A stretch of DNA of 64,000 nt, taken from assembly GCF_025698545.1 (NCBI RefSeq), contig NC_068569.1:20584001-20648000 (forward strand). The letters run 5' to 3'. The notes beneath the pieces were generated by a model. It did not search any database and was not told the origin of the DNA. It worked only from the letters and a program-made list of their open reading frames with translations. The translations under genes were made by a program, and so were the position numbers. Shown one piece after another: positions 12,143 to 28,272 of this stretch (the stretch's first letter is position 1; each line of letters opens with the position of its first letter). The DNA is from Gossypium raimondii (taxonomy: Eukaryota; Streptophyta; Magnoliopsida; Malvales; Malvaceae).

Positions 12143-12155
12143 TGTATATATATAT
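12143..12155 (+). promoter_or_regulatory. TATA box of the PKS gene
   Basis: The run TATATATATAT lies about 135-145 bp upstream of the ATG at 12289. That leaves a 5' leader of about 110 bp, a normal size. Confidence 0.55.
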
Positions 12156-12288
12156 CAGAGAAGAAAAGTAGATTAACAATGCTCTTGGCCTCTAAATATT
12201 AAACAGCCACCACCATCAACCATAATATACCATTTCTGGCCCAATCCCATTCTAATCAACTCAATTTGAAGAAAACTGAAATAGCTGG

Positions 12289-14023
12289 ATGGGGTCGTTA
12301 GATACAATGAATGAGAACAGCCGAGGAAGAGCTGCGGTTCTAGCGATTGGCACTGCAAATCCGCCCCATTGTTTCAACCAAGTTGATTACCCTGATTTTT
12401 ACTTTCGAGTTACTAAAAGCCACCATCTTACATCTTTGAAGGATAAGTTTCGACGTATCTGTAAGTATCAAAGGGTTACCTTGATTTTCTTTTTACTTTT
12501 TAATGCAAATCTTTATTACCAAAGAGAGATTTCTATCAACTGAGATAGGAATAATTATAAATTTAGTCCTTTAGTACTTACATTTTTTTATCAATTTTTC
12601 CTTCATTCTTCCTTTTTTTTTTTTGAAGCTAAATTTGGTCTGCCTCCAACTTTCAAAAAATCGTTAGCTTGCTTTTTTTTAACAAAATATCATCTAAAAT
12701 GTTAATCTTTTAAACATGATACACTATATTTCATTCTAATTTTTTTGCATGTTTTAATAATTCTTAAATTATTTTTCAATATAAATAATATATGTCAACA
12801 TAAAATATCACACCAACATCTGAAAGACAAAAAATTTAAACATCAAGGGCTCAACGAATAAATAAGAGAAATAGATACCCTTAGAAGTCCAAAAACATGT
12901 TGCGTTTAGTTAGTTAACCAAAACTTGAACTGATGACCGATATTTCAAATAAAAACAGTTTACTTTATATTTTCATGGAGATGTCTGCTATGGTTTTAAA
13001 CTTTTAGTGTTTTTAGGTGAGAAATCTGCAATTAGGAAACGTTACATGCACCTGACGGAAGATATTATCAACAAGAATCCAAACTTAATTATCTACAAGG
13101 CTCCATCTTTTGATGCTCGTCAAGAAATCCTTGTAACTGAAGTGCCCAAGCTTGGCAAGGACGCGGCATTGAAGGCCATCAAAGAATGGGGACAACCCAT
13201 TTCAAACATCACTCACCTTATAGTTTGTACATCATCAGGGATCGACATGCCAGCTGCTGACCATCAGCTTGCAAAGCTCATCGGCCTAAAATCTTCAGTT
13301 CAGAGATTCATGCTTTATCAACAAGGTTGCTTTGCTGCTGGGACTGCCCTGCGCCTCGCCAAGGATTTGGCAGAGAACAATCCCGGAGCTCGAGTACTTG
13401 CTGTGTGCTCTGAGATCATGGTAGGGTCTTTCCAGCCACCCTCGGAGACCCATTTAGACGTACTCGTGGGATCTGCACTTTTTTCTGACGGAGCTGCAGC
13501 TGTCATTGTTGGTGCCAACCCTAACGCCACCATCAACGAGCGCCCTTTGTTTCAAATTGTATCAGCTAAACAGGCTGTTATCCCCGACTCTGATGACGTG
13601 ATAATAGCAAAAATACGTGAAATGGGTATGGCGTATTATTTGTCTAAAAAGTTGCCCAATGTGATTGCCAACAACATTGAGCAATGCTTATTCGAAACAT
13701 TAGGTCCATGTGGTGTTGATGATTGGAACAAATTGTTTTACGTAGTTCATCCCGGTGGCCCAGCTGTTCTTAAACGTATTGAAGAGAAACTTGGATTGGG
13801 AAGCGACAAGCTTAAAGCAAGCTGGCATGTGTTAAGTGAGTATGGAAACATGTGGAGTCCAAGCGTCCTATTCGTTCTTGATGAGATGAGAAAAAGGTCA
13901 ACAGAAGAAGGCAAAACCGCCGCCGCCACTGAAGGGCTAGAGTGGGGCGTCTTACTGGCCTTTGGGCCGGGTCTCACGGTGGAGACCGTGGTGCTTCGTA
14001 GCATTGCTGCGGATTCAGCTTAA
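12289..14023 (+). CDS. Type III polyketide synthase, chalcone synthase-like
   Basis: Two exons, 12289-12460 and 13017-14023, give 392 residues, the usual length. The intron splits a Cys codon (T|GT, residue 58), the conserved intron position of plant chalcone synthases. The enzyme class condenses a CoA starter with malonyl-CoA units. The catalytic triad is present: Cys162 in YQQGCFA, His302 in VVHPGG, Asn335 in EYGNM. Counted against remembered alfalfa CHS numbering, several cavity positions differ: Thr132 to Ser, Thr197 to Ser, Gly256 to Ala, Phe265 to Tyr and Ser338 to Trp. Phe215 is kept. The C-terminal loop reads AFGPG instead of GFGPG. These changes argue against a plain naringenin chalcone synthase. 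They fit a divergent CHS-like enzyme with another starter or fewer condensations, but the product cannot be told. No stops or frameshifts are seen. A decayed second copy lies upstream. Confidence 0.92.
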
Positions 14024-15050
14024 TTATTAACTAGCCTTTTGAAAATGGAAACAAGGCGGAAAAGGCCGCAAGCCGAAGAAAATCTTGCGACATGATCTCC
14101 AAAATAAAATCCCATTACAATTAGGTGTAGTGTCCATAATATCCACTTGTTAAATAAGACAACTAAATTAAAGTTATCGTCCCATCTTTAATGCTTTATT
14201 GTGGTTGAGTGGGTGAACAATATTTATTTACTATTTTATTGTTGATACAATAAAAAATTGTTATGTTTTATCATGTAATTTACAAATTTCTATGGAAGTT
14301 TTGTATTCTCCAGCTTGAATTTCATAAAATTCTTTTGGATCATCATTAATTACTAAATTTAATTTCTTTATTAATAAAAGTTGATTGGCGAGAAAAAATG
14401 TGAGCATAATCAGTAAGAAGGTAAGTTGATGTGGCTTTTATTGACAAAATTTCAGCTAATAAAAAGGACACAACTGTAACAGATAAAATCTTACTTAAAT
14501 TTTGCATTGTAAAATGCCATCATTATGGGAAAGCCTTTCATCAAGTTTTTTCCCTTTTGAGAAAGGTAAGCAAGACTTTTTCCCAACCAAATTCCTTAGG
14601 ATATCTCATGTTTCTTACTACACAAACTAATTCTGGGTTTTTTTTAAAACATTTATAAATTCTTGGTTTTTATTTTAAGCTTCAATCTTTATATATATGT
14701 TCACTACCATTTTACTTATATTCATGCCAAGCTTACATACCTTTTACTGTTTTAATTTTGATTAATATTCATAATAAAAATAGCCAACAGTAATAATTAA
14801 ATTTCTTTCCTAAATTTACTACCAAAACTTGTCACTCACTTCCAATATATGCATAACTAGTAGTAATATGAACATTAGAACATTATTAATTGCAATAAAT
14901 TATGTGGGAAAAAACAAAAGTCAATTTGATTTATTTTTAAATTTGAATAAAAATTTGGGTAATCTTGTATAAAAGAAACTCACTATGCTAATAACAAAAT
15001 TAAAGAATTAATTACTCATACTTAATAAATATGTGAATTTCATTAAAAAT
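14024..15050. other. 3' UTR of the PKS gene and AT-rich spacer
   Basis: The start should be the 3' UTR; 'aataaaat' polyadenylation-like signals occur around 14102. The remainder is AT-rich with no gene recognised. Confidence 0.45.
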
Positions 15051-17310
15051 ATAAAGATTGATAGTAGGGTTATAACCTACTCACAATAGGTTTATTGAGT
15101 GGCCTACTTATATTTTATAGAGTTATCAATAAAGTTACGAGAATTTTTATAGGATGTGATGTAAGACCTATCAACATTTCACAAAGTTTAGAGGAGCTTT
15201 TAGTTGGACAAGCCCTTATAGCTGCCAGCTCTCACTTCATATACCTGGTTGACTTGACAAGGTCTTTTAACTAAGGTTATAATTTGTAGCTTTCTCAATT
15301 TGGTCTAAATGTTACAGCAGGATTAGGGAGATTATATCCGTCACTAAATAGCCTAGTAGCGACGAGGGTTTAAAACAGCTATTTTAGAATATTTGTTTAA
15401 TTTTAGAAAACGTACGAGTTATCAAGAATCGATTTAATTTAGCTCTCTTATGTAACAGTGACTACTTTTAAGAAAACTTAGTTAATTTTTCGATTTATTT
15501 AATACCTAATTCTTATTTATAAATTAGCAATGAAAAGTGATAATAATTTAAATTTTAATAAAATTAGAAGTTTATGCATAATTAATTAATATTCATATTT
15601 TGATATCCTAAAATCAATTAAATGTCATGTATGCTAAAAGAAAACAAAACCTAAGTCCTATGCCACGGTAATCCTTAAGATATCAAATAATAACTTAAGA
15701 ATATTTTAGTAAATAAAATTGAGCTGAGACCCTAATTAGCAAACAACAAACAAGTCAAGCAAAATATCAACTCATAGAACAAACCACAACTAAATTAGCA
15801 AATACAAAATATGGTAATTCAGAGCAACTAATCAACATAATATTTCAATGTTTGTAGCCATGTAATTGCTTATGAATGCAATGCAAATTTGGTTTAACAG
15901 TAAAAAGGTTCTACCCTACCGCTACACACCACAATTAGGAGTTCCTTAGAACTCCTCTACCTTCATACCATGTTGTGGATAAACCACTTCTTTGATATAG
16001 AAATCAATATTCCGAGCCGACCCTCAGAATGTCAAGTCCGCGTCTTAACCTTGTGGGTTATCTAAAAGGAAAGAAAATAAGGGGGTAAGCTAAAAAAGCT
16101 TAGTGTGAGTTCAATCACAAGGAACCCGAAACAAAACAGTATAGAAAGCACATGAGTAAACAATTCTAAGAATAATCACAATCATAAAGCACTTTAGATT
16201 AATGATTTTACATTGCATCACTTCGCGGCACTATTTCAGAAATCATAGTTTTGTATGCATATGCTAATGAATGCAATGCAGTTTCAAATTAATAGAAAAA
16301 TCCTACTCAACTCCACTACACACCTCACTTAAGAGTTCAGAACTCATGTACCATATCACTCCAGATTGTGGACGAGCCACCACTGCTTTGTAGATAAACT
16401 GCCGCTTTGTAAAGAAAATGAAACGTAGGTAAACCACTAGTATTTTAAATAAAAACATTTGCAGTTACTGTCACTTGTTATGAATACACAACATAGTTGC
16501 AAATTAAACAAACTGCCATTGGGTTTGTGGACGAGCCACCACTTGTTTGTAGATTTAATAAACTGTCACTCTTCCTTCATATAATGTCCCGCCTCATGCA
16601 ATGCACTATGTCATGCTATGTAATAAATCAACACTAATAATAGTCATGTAACATATACTCAATTCATCACTATCACTTAACATGCTTATCATGTTTTTCA
16701 TAGGACGGTAACAATATCATCACTTTCAATTTATCAGTTTCACTTTATCAAAAATACCTCTTCTAGCCACTTGTTTCAAATTCTAGAAGCAACATCGACA
16801 TCCTTACATGGAGCTTGGTTAGTGAGATTGAAATATTTTTTTCTAAATTTAAAATTTGATTAAAAAGTTAAAAGATTACAAAGCCAATATAAAGTTAATG
16901 AGACCACAAGTAAAAACTCATCATGCCTAAGCACTAAATTACCAATGAATTGGCGCAACACCATATTTAGAGCTTAGGGTCTTTTGTTTTTCCCAATAAG
17001 CATTCTTCAATTTCCTCGAGCACTTCGAATTTGTTTCGTAAGGCACCCTAGTAGTATTTCAACATGGCCCAAAATCTGGACCTATTTCATATAAAGGCAA
17101 TGAAGGCCCAGGTTTGTTAGAGAAGAACAGCCCATCGTTATTATCCCCACTCAATCTCATTTTATCGGGTCCCATCTGACTCTTTTCTAACCTGGTTATA
17201 CTCACGTGGGTGCTTTTATCTAGCCACTTGTTTCAAATTCCAAGGCAGCTAGGAGTGTTTTTGTCGATACCCTTACTTGCAATTAGCTTGGATTAATGTA
17301 GTGAGATCAA
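15050..17310 (-). mobile_element. Degenerate LTR-like DNA, probably Gypsy type, minus strand
   Basis: Read on the minus strand, 16000-16160 gives 'actcacactaagctttttt agcttaccccctta', then 'gacgcggacttgacattctg'. This layout resembles the R-U5 side of the LTRs at 18107-23395. Three imperfect copies of a 'gtggacgagccaccac'-type unit occur at about 15973, 16367 and 16520. A block beginning 'ctagccacttgtttcaaatt' occurs twice (16764 and 17220). No clean TG...CA ends were found, so limits and family are tentative. Confidence 0.4.
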
Positions 17311-18106
17311 GATTTCCCCGATGTAAAGAGAAAATTATACATGTAAATGTTTCGTTCGTGAAAGCTAAATCATTCATCAATCAACCATTTTTTTAAATGT
17401 CAAATTTTACTGATTTTATATCTTAATAGATTAGTAAGTGTTGATGTTATGTTTGTAGTTTAAGTTTTTATATCAATAATATGAAAAAAATTATAAAAAG
17501 ATAGAAAACATATTATTTATGAAAATGGTTTGTGCTAAAATAATCTACATTCCACCCCATTTTCCTAAGTTATTTATTTTTCATATTATTGACGTAAAAA
17601 ACCTAGTTTTTTATTTGTTATTTTTTATAGAATCTGTTAATTTTTTTATGTGTAGAATTTATATATTATTATGTTTATATTATATTTTTAATAAATATAC
17701 TTATGTTTTTATAATTATTTATTTTTTATGTATACTATTTTTATAAAATTATAAAACGCATAATTTTAAATTTTAAAATTTAAAATAATATATAAAATTG
17801 AAAAATTAAAAATATTTAAATTTCAAGTTTTGCAAAAAAAAACTTGAAATTTAAATGCCATTTTAGAATTTTAGAATTATATATTTTGGAATTTTATAAA
17901 AAATATTTTAAAACTTTTTATAATTTTTACATTTTTGTAATAATATTATTAATTTCAACTAATTTCTTTTCAATTATCATATTTTTGTTGTAAATTTTAG
18001 TTTTATAATTTATATGTTTTTTCTAGATTTTATATTTTTTCTGAATTTTATATATTTATTTCTATTTTTATATTTTTAATGTGTCTATACATTAAATAAA
18101 TTTTTT
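17311..18106. other. AT-rich spacer
   Basis: Very AT-rich DNA with no gene recognised. The open frame at 17519-17746 consists almost entirely of Phe, Ile, Tyr and Leu codons from T-rich sequence and is not a gene. A short inverted repeat occurs around 17820-17855 ('tttcaagttttgcaaaaaaaaacttgaaa'). Confidence 0.5.
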
Positions 18107-19775
18107 TGTAATACCCTCAAAATTTTGGTTTCTAAGAAAGGACAAGTGTTTTAAATATAAACTAAGTATTTGGAGAGAAAGTATGAATAATGAAATTTAG
18201 TAAGGATTAAATTGCAAAATTTTAAAAGTTGAAAGGTAAAAGTGTAAATTTATCATTTTAGAAAAAGGGCAAAACTTTAAGAAATATTTTTATGAATGTG
18301 ACAGGAGATATATTGATATATGAAGTTGGAAAATCAAGATAAGGACTAAATTGAATAAAATGGAAAATTACAAGACTAAAGTGTAATTTTCCCATTTTGT
18401 GAAGGAGGGACCTAAATGCAACTTTTCTATTTTTAAATAATATTTGGAGACAGAATGATGATGTTAAACACCTAAGCTCATGAGTTGTATATTTTAAGGA
18501 AAAATGTGGTAATTATGGATGAAAAGTGGCATAATTTAATTGGTTGATGAAATAAGGATTAAATTGAAAGAAAAGAAAATTGTAGATATTTCTATAGGAG
18601 AGGTAAAGTGGGATGGCAGAAACTTGGATAACAAAAATAAAAGGGAAAGAAAGAAAGAAAGCGAGAGAAAAAGAAAGAAAATTTTCCATGAATTTCGTAT
18701 CTTAGAGTGTTATGGAAATATTTTCAATCATAGAAACAACTTAGATGAAGATGAAAGTGAAGGAAAGCTTGAGAATGTGAAGAAAATGTTTATTTCAAGT
18801 GAAGAAATAGGTAAGCACTTAATTGAAATTCAAGTTTTTTTTTGAATGTTTGAGTATTTAAAACTTTAATATGAAATAAATAAATAATATATGATTGTGA
18901 ATATTGAATTTAGTAGTGAATACATAAATAAAGGTATGTTAGTAATGTAAGAAATGATAAAGTGATAATTTAGTGATTAATGAATTTCATGAAACTAAAG
19001 ATTAAATTAGAAAGAGTGAAAATTTATTTGTTTGTCATAAATTGATAAGTGAATAGATGTTGTAAACCAAATTATTATAGAGAGGACTAAATTGGAAAGT
19101 GGATAAAATGTGCTATGTGAAACCAATATTGTGATTAAAGACTTAAATGAAGTGTTATGTAATAGTAATGAAGTGTAAAGTGATATAATAATTATTGAAT
19201 TTACATGAAATTAAGGATTAAATTGTAAAATATTCAAAAGTTACTATGTGTGCTAAAATAGTGAAATAAAATATTTTAAGTGAAGTGTTATAAGGAAGTA
19301 AAGTGCTTAATGATAGTGTTGTGAATATATGTTATGTTTGTATTTTTATGAACTGTGAATAAAGTGATATATGTGAAATAAAAATGTAGTGAATGTGTTT
19401 ATGTGATTCAAAGTGATATATGTGTGATATATCAAGTATGTTATATGAAAGTGACATGTAAATAAATGCCTTGGTGAACTCAAGAGGAAATATGATATTT
19501 GATAATGAAATGACTATGGAGTTGAGAGGGGTTGGGGGTTCGGATGGGAACTGGGTTGGTAATGCTGGGGTTCAGAGGGGATCAAGAGAGGAGTATTGGG
19601 TTATGTAATGTGTTAAATGGAGTTCCTCTATATTTTTTTGGAGTTCCCTTTAACAAAGTTCCATTATAGGTCAGGAGTTCATGTTTGGCCTAAATCTCTG
19701 CAATGTATCGAAATTGTTGAAATCCTTTAAGATTTACTAAGGACTGCAAAAAATGATATGTGAAAGTAAAAGTGT

Positions 19776-19840
19776 ATGTGTATGTGTATGTGTATGTGTA
19801 CGTGTTCGTGTACGTGTACGTGTGTGTGTGTGTGTATGTG
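19776..19840. repeat. (GTATGT)n / (GT)n microsatellite
   Basis: Tandem 'gtatgt' units pass into 'gtgtgtgt'. The repeat lies in the left arm of the outer LTR. Confidence 0.9.
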
Positions 19841-21074
19841 TAATAATATGTGAAAGTAAAGATAAATGGAACATGTGAATGAAGTGTTAAATGATATGTG
19901 TGAATTAAGTTGTAACAGCTCATTTTCAGTAAAATCGGAACAGTAGTTTCGATACCACAAATTCGAGTTCAAAAGAAAATTTATTTTAACAGTATTTTAT
20001 GGTCTACCGTATGTTAGGAATATCGTATAAAAATTTTGTTAGGAAAATTTTACCAATTGTTTAATTGGATCAAATAACTATGGAATTCAAAATTTGAGGT
20101 CCTTATATGACAAAAAGACCATTAAAATGAGTTAGTAGATAAGTATGATGATTCATCATTGGAAAATTAAATAAAGAAAATGACTAAATTGGAAAGATGA
20201 AATAATAAAAGATGATAAATTAATTAAATAAAAAATATCATTATTTATCATCATCTTTCCCAAATTAAAGACATGGAAACCCTAGCCATAAGAGCTTAAG
20301 CTCTAGCAAACTTACTTGGCTTAATTAGGTATGTGTTCTTGTCCCATTTTTAGTAATTTTCATATTTTCGAGATCGTAATAGCTTAATTTAGTTATCTCG
20401 GGGATTAATATGCAAAGTTATCAAAGTGTTAGGGTTTTTTCATGGACGAGTATAGTTGAATTATGAAATTTTATGGTAGAAAATAAAAAGTTGTTGATAG
20501 ATAAACAAATTTTGTAAAGGAAATTTCGATGAAATTATGATTTAGGGACTAAATTGAAAAGTTGTAAAATTCATGAAAAATTCTAAAATTTTGTGAATTA
20601 TACGGGCTGCTATTGTTACATGTAAAAACGACTAGGCTTGGAATAAGGATTAAATTGCATGAATTTCATTTTCCAAGCCTAGGGACGAAATCGTAATTAA
20701 ATGAAAGTATAGGGGCAAAATGGTAATTTTTCCAAAGGTGTGAATTGAATTGAATTGAATATGAGTTGATGTTAAATTCATTCATATAGATTAGGATAGA
20801 CCAAATACGAAGTTAGAATTAGGAAAAGAGAAGGTATCGGATTAGTAGATTACAAATACACGAACACTTGTCGAAGTAAGTTCGTGTAACTAAATTGAGA
20901 ATTTATATGTGTTAATTTAATTGTATGTATGTGAATGTATAATTGTCATGTATAAGAAATTTATCACATATCCGACAATGATCATCAAGTATTAAGTTCT
21001 GTTTGAATAAATAAAAATCGATGGATACAGGGTTCCCGAATTGGTTGTGGTCTTGCATGTGTTGCAGACACACC

Positions 21075-21370
21075 ATAGCTCGAAAGAGCGTCTCGTTATT
21101 AGCTCTCATGAGCTTCCCGATATATGGTTCTTGCGAGCTTCCCGTTAATAGCTCTTCGGAACATCCCAATTGGTTGTGATCAGCATGTGTTGTGGACACA
21201 CCACAGCTCTTATGAGTGTCTCGATATATAGCTCTTCGGAGCTTCTCGATTAAAGGCTCTTTCATGAGCTTCTCGATATTGGCTCTCTTGAACCTTCCCG
21301 ATATTAGCTCGTATGAGCTTCTCATTAATGGCTCTCCGGAGCTTCCCGTTTATGTGCTTGTATGAGCATT
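21075..21370. repeat. Imperfect ~22-bp repeats in the inner LTR
   Basis: More than ten diverged units of the type 'gctctt(c/t)(g/a)gagcttcccgatat' follow each other. Each contains the palindrome-like core 'gagctt' or 'gctctt'. The 137-codon minus-strand open frame here is a by-product of this repetition. Confidence 0.8.
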
Positions 21371-22269
21371 CCTGAATATGAATGACGGTTTACAGTTTTG
21401 TACACTTCATGTGTACTACCCTTGTATCCATCGATATTTTAAGTGGTTCAACGGGTAAAGTTCCGATATGAGATAATATGAATTTAAGATGAATTATTAT
21501 GAGTAAATACTTGAAATACATGGATATGTTTTATTCATGATATATGGACATATGATGTGAAAAATATAAGTATATAGAAATTTGATTATTTTTGCGCTCA
21601 CACATATTTCTTGATAATTATATGAAATATATGTCTAACATTGTTGATGAGGATATGTGTTAGGGCTTTTGGCCAAATTGCTTGAGTATGCTTTGTATGC
21701 TTACCTTAAGTGTAAATGAATGGTAAGTTAATTTTCATTATACGAACTTACTAAGCATTAAAATGCTTACTCTGGTTTATTTTCCCTGTTTTATAGTAAT
21801 TCGGAAGCTCGTTGGGTTGGAAGCTTGGCGGAGATATCTCACACTATCCTTCGGCTCATTTCGGTATATGTAACAAACTAAATTTTGGTTATAATGGCAT
21901 GTATAGGTTGAATTGGGCCATTGATGGCATGTATGTATTTTGGTTGTAACTAGCCATTGGAATGGCTTGTGATAGATATGTTTTGGTGAGTATATAAGAG
22001 TCTATATATATGGTTGATGTGTGTTTGAAATGAATGAGTGATGGAAATCATATAGATATATAGATGAATGATTGAAATGGCATATTTAGTACAAAGATGT
22101 TTTTATAAGTATTAGGTTAATTTGATAAAAATAAATACTTGGTTATATGTATTGATATGTCACGTATGATACTTGGTATTAGCTTGATTTGGATGTACTG
22201 TATTGGCTTGTCAATATATTAAAGTGTGAATGTAGGTGAAAGACAAATTGGGTAAGAAATAAGGCTTGA

Positions 22270-22600
22270 AAATGGCCTATTTCATCCACATGGGCAGAGA
22301 CACGGGAGTGTGTCTCAGCCGTGTGTGACACACGGCCTAGCACATGGGCGTGTGGTTTGGTCGTGTGTCCCCTACATCTTTAAAATTGCAAAACAGAATG
22401 CTCAGAAATTTTCACACGGCCTAGCACACGGGCATGTGGCTTGGCCGTGTGACCCAAGTCAGTAACCTCTCTAATTTGGACACGGGCTGGGACATGGCCG
22501 TGTGTCCTTGATTTGAATGCCCACACGACCTGAGACACAGACATGTTACTCGACCGTGTGAGACACACGGCCTGGCCACACGAGCGTGTGTCCCCTGCAT
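22270..22600. repeat. Cluster of 'cacacggcc ... ggccgtgtg' motifs
   Basis: At least eight imperfect copies of 'cacacggcc(t/c)' and its complement 'ggccgtgtg' alternate over about 330 bp, with 'gacacggg' variants. The GC content is far above the surroundings. The units differ in spacing and strand, so this is not a CRISPR array. Confidence 0.85.
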
Positions 22601-23395
22601 CTTGAAAATTTTTTGAAATTTTGCGAAAAATTCTCTGAGTACCCGATTTAGTCCCGAATTGTTTCTAATACATATTTTGGGCCTCGAGGGCTCATATAAG
22701 GGACAATATGATTGAATAGGATTGATTTTTGATATAAATGTTAAATGGTATGAAATATTTGTATTTGATTTGTAAATTTTGATAATGCTCTGTAACCCTG
22801 TCCCGGCGACGGATATGGGTTAGGGGTGTTACATAAGTGTTTATGTTATGTTTGTGAAATGAGAGAATGATTTTGATATGTGAATGTGAAAGTTAATTAG
22901 TGATAATATATGTGTTAAAGTAAAAACTATAAGTTATAAAGTTAATTTAAATAATTTTATGTTTTGGAAATGAATTAAAAGTTTAAGTATATTAGTGAAA
23001 AAAATTATATGAATAAATGTTATTAAAATTTTATTTAAATTATATATATATATGGGGTAAGATTGAATTTAGTTGAGTGCTTACTAAGCTATTCACGTAG
23101 CTTAATGCGTTTATTTAGACGCATAGATAAAAGAAGCAGATAAAATATACAAGGAGTTCTTCTTCACAGGAATCACATCGACTCTCAAAGTTCCAAGTTC
23201 TTTTTGGTATATGTATAAATTTTGGACTTTAGAGATGGCATGTACTTAGGTTTGGTATAGTGTAAATATGAACTATAATTGTATAATAGAAATATTATAA
23301 GGCCAGTGTATGAATGTGATTTCAAAGATGATTATGTGCTTAAATGTAACATCTCTTGCTCGGATCTATTATCAAATCAGGTGATCAGTGTTACA

Positions 23396-24131
23396 TGTTT
23401 TTACATAAAGATGCACGTGGCACTTTGTGATTGATTATAATATATATTTTTAACCTCTGGCAAAAAATGGACTAAAAAATAAAACGGAGGTGTGTTTTAG
23501 GTACCAAATTGGAAAGTGAATGTACTTTAGATGTCAAATGGACCAAAAAAAAATTTAGGCACCAAAGTGAAAAATTGGGTATACTTTAGGGGCCAAATCT
23601 AGATGAAGCCAAAAAATAACCCTATTAAATTTTGTTGGCATTGTTTATTGCTTTAAAAATGCTGAATGTTAAACTTGAACTTATTAACACAAAAATTGTC
23701 AATTAGCCTAATGAAAGAACCTAATTGATACAATGTTAATATTTTAATGACCCGATTAGAACATTTTGAAGTATAGTTACCAATTTAAAAGAGGAGAGAT
23801 AGTTTGAAGAGGTTTGGTGAAATTAACCTATATTGAAATAAACAAAAATGATAAATGTATGACCTGTCAATGTCTGAGTGTCGACCATATCTAATCTCCC
23901 GCCGAATGGCGTGTCGACAAAATAAAAAAAAGATATCTCTTCCACCTCACTTTGCCCTCCCATTTTCCTTCAATTCAATACCAATCCATTTACGTTCTTT
24001 CACATTGATTCCTTTTCAGTTTTCCTTCTATCTTTTCATTAATTATACCATCTAGGACTAGCTCTATAATCAAAAGACATAAAATCAAACAATAAAAAGA
24101 AAAGAAAACCTTTGTTCTTAATTAATCTCCC
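23396..24131. other. Upstream region of the BCKDH E1 alpha gene
   Basis: No further gene is supported. The open frame at 23855-24055 overlaps what should be promoter and 5' leader. Its translation from about 23940 on is a C/T-rich leader-like sequence, so it was not called. Confidence 0.45.

Positions 24132-28272
<4,141 letters not shown>

Larger units (their letters stand above)
19911..22833 (+). mobile_element. Inner solo LTR (2.9 kb) with perfect 5-bp target duplication
   Basis: It starts TGTAACAGCTC and ends GGGTGTTACA, an inverted pair of ends. The 5 bp on each side are both TAAGT (19906-19910 and 22834-22838), the size made by Gypsy integrases. Removing the LTR and one TAAGT rejoins the outer LTR. 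There are no internal genes. Inside are a block of imperfect 'gagctcttcggagcttc' repeats (21075-21370), a stretch resembling the R-U5 side (21720-21870), and a block of 'cacacggcc/ggccgtgtg' palindromic motifs (22270-22600). I associate this combination with Del/Tekay-type chromovirus LTRs of cotton; the family name is inference. Confidence 0.88.
18107..23395 (+). mobile_element. Outer Gypsy-type solo LTR, split by an inner LTR
   Basis: The left part starts TGTAATACCC at 18107. The right part ends CAGTGTTACA at 23395, so the ends fit an LTR. Removing the inner insertion (19911-22838, one target duplication copy included) leaves about 2.36 kb. No internal retrotransposon genes were found, so it looks like a solo LTR left after recombination between two LTRs. 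The flanking 5 bp are ttttt and tgttt, matching at four of five positions, which is weak because the left flank lies in a T run. The stretch from 23040 to 23200 resembles the R-U5 part of the inner LTR, so the two belong to related families. Confidence 0.6.

Noticed and set aside
12289-12543. Separate 84-residue protein
   Set aside because: It is exon 1 of the PKS gene reading into the intron; the donor at 12461 joins it to 13017.
18540-18845. 101-codon Lys/Glu-rich open frame
   Set aside because: It lies inside the outer LTR in purine-rich DNA.
20912-21325. 137-codon minus-strand open frame
   Set aside because: It arises from the imperfect 22-bp repeats of the inner LTR and has no domain.
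22270-22600. CRISPR-like array of short repeats
   Set aside because: The repeats differ in sequence, spacing and strand, lie inside a plant LTR, and have no unique spacers of even length.
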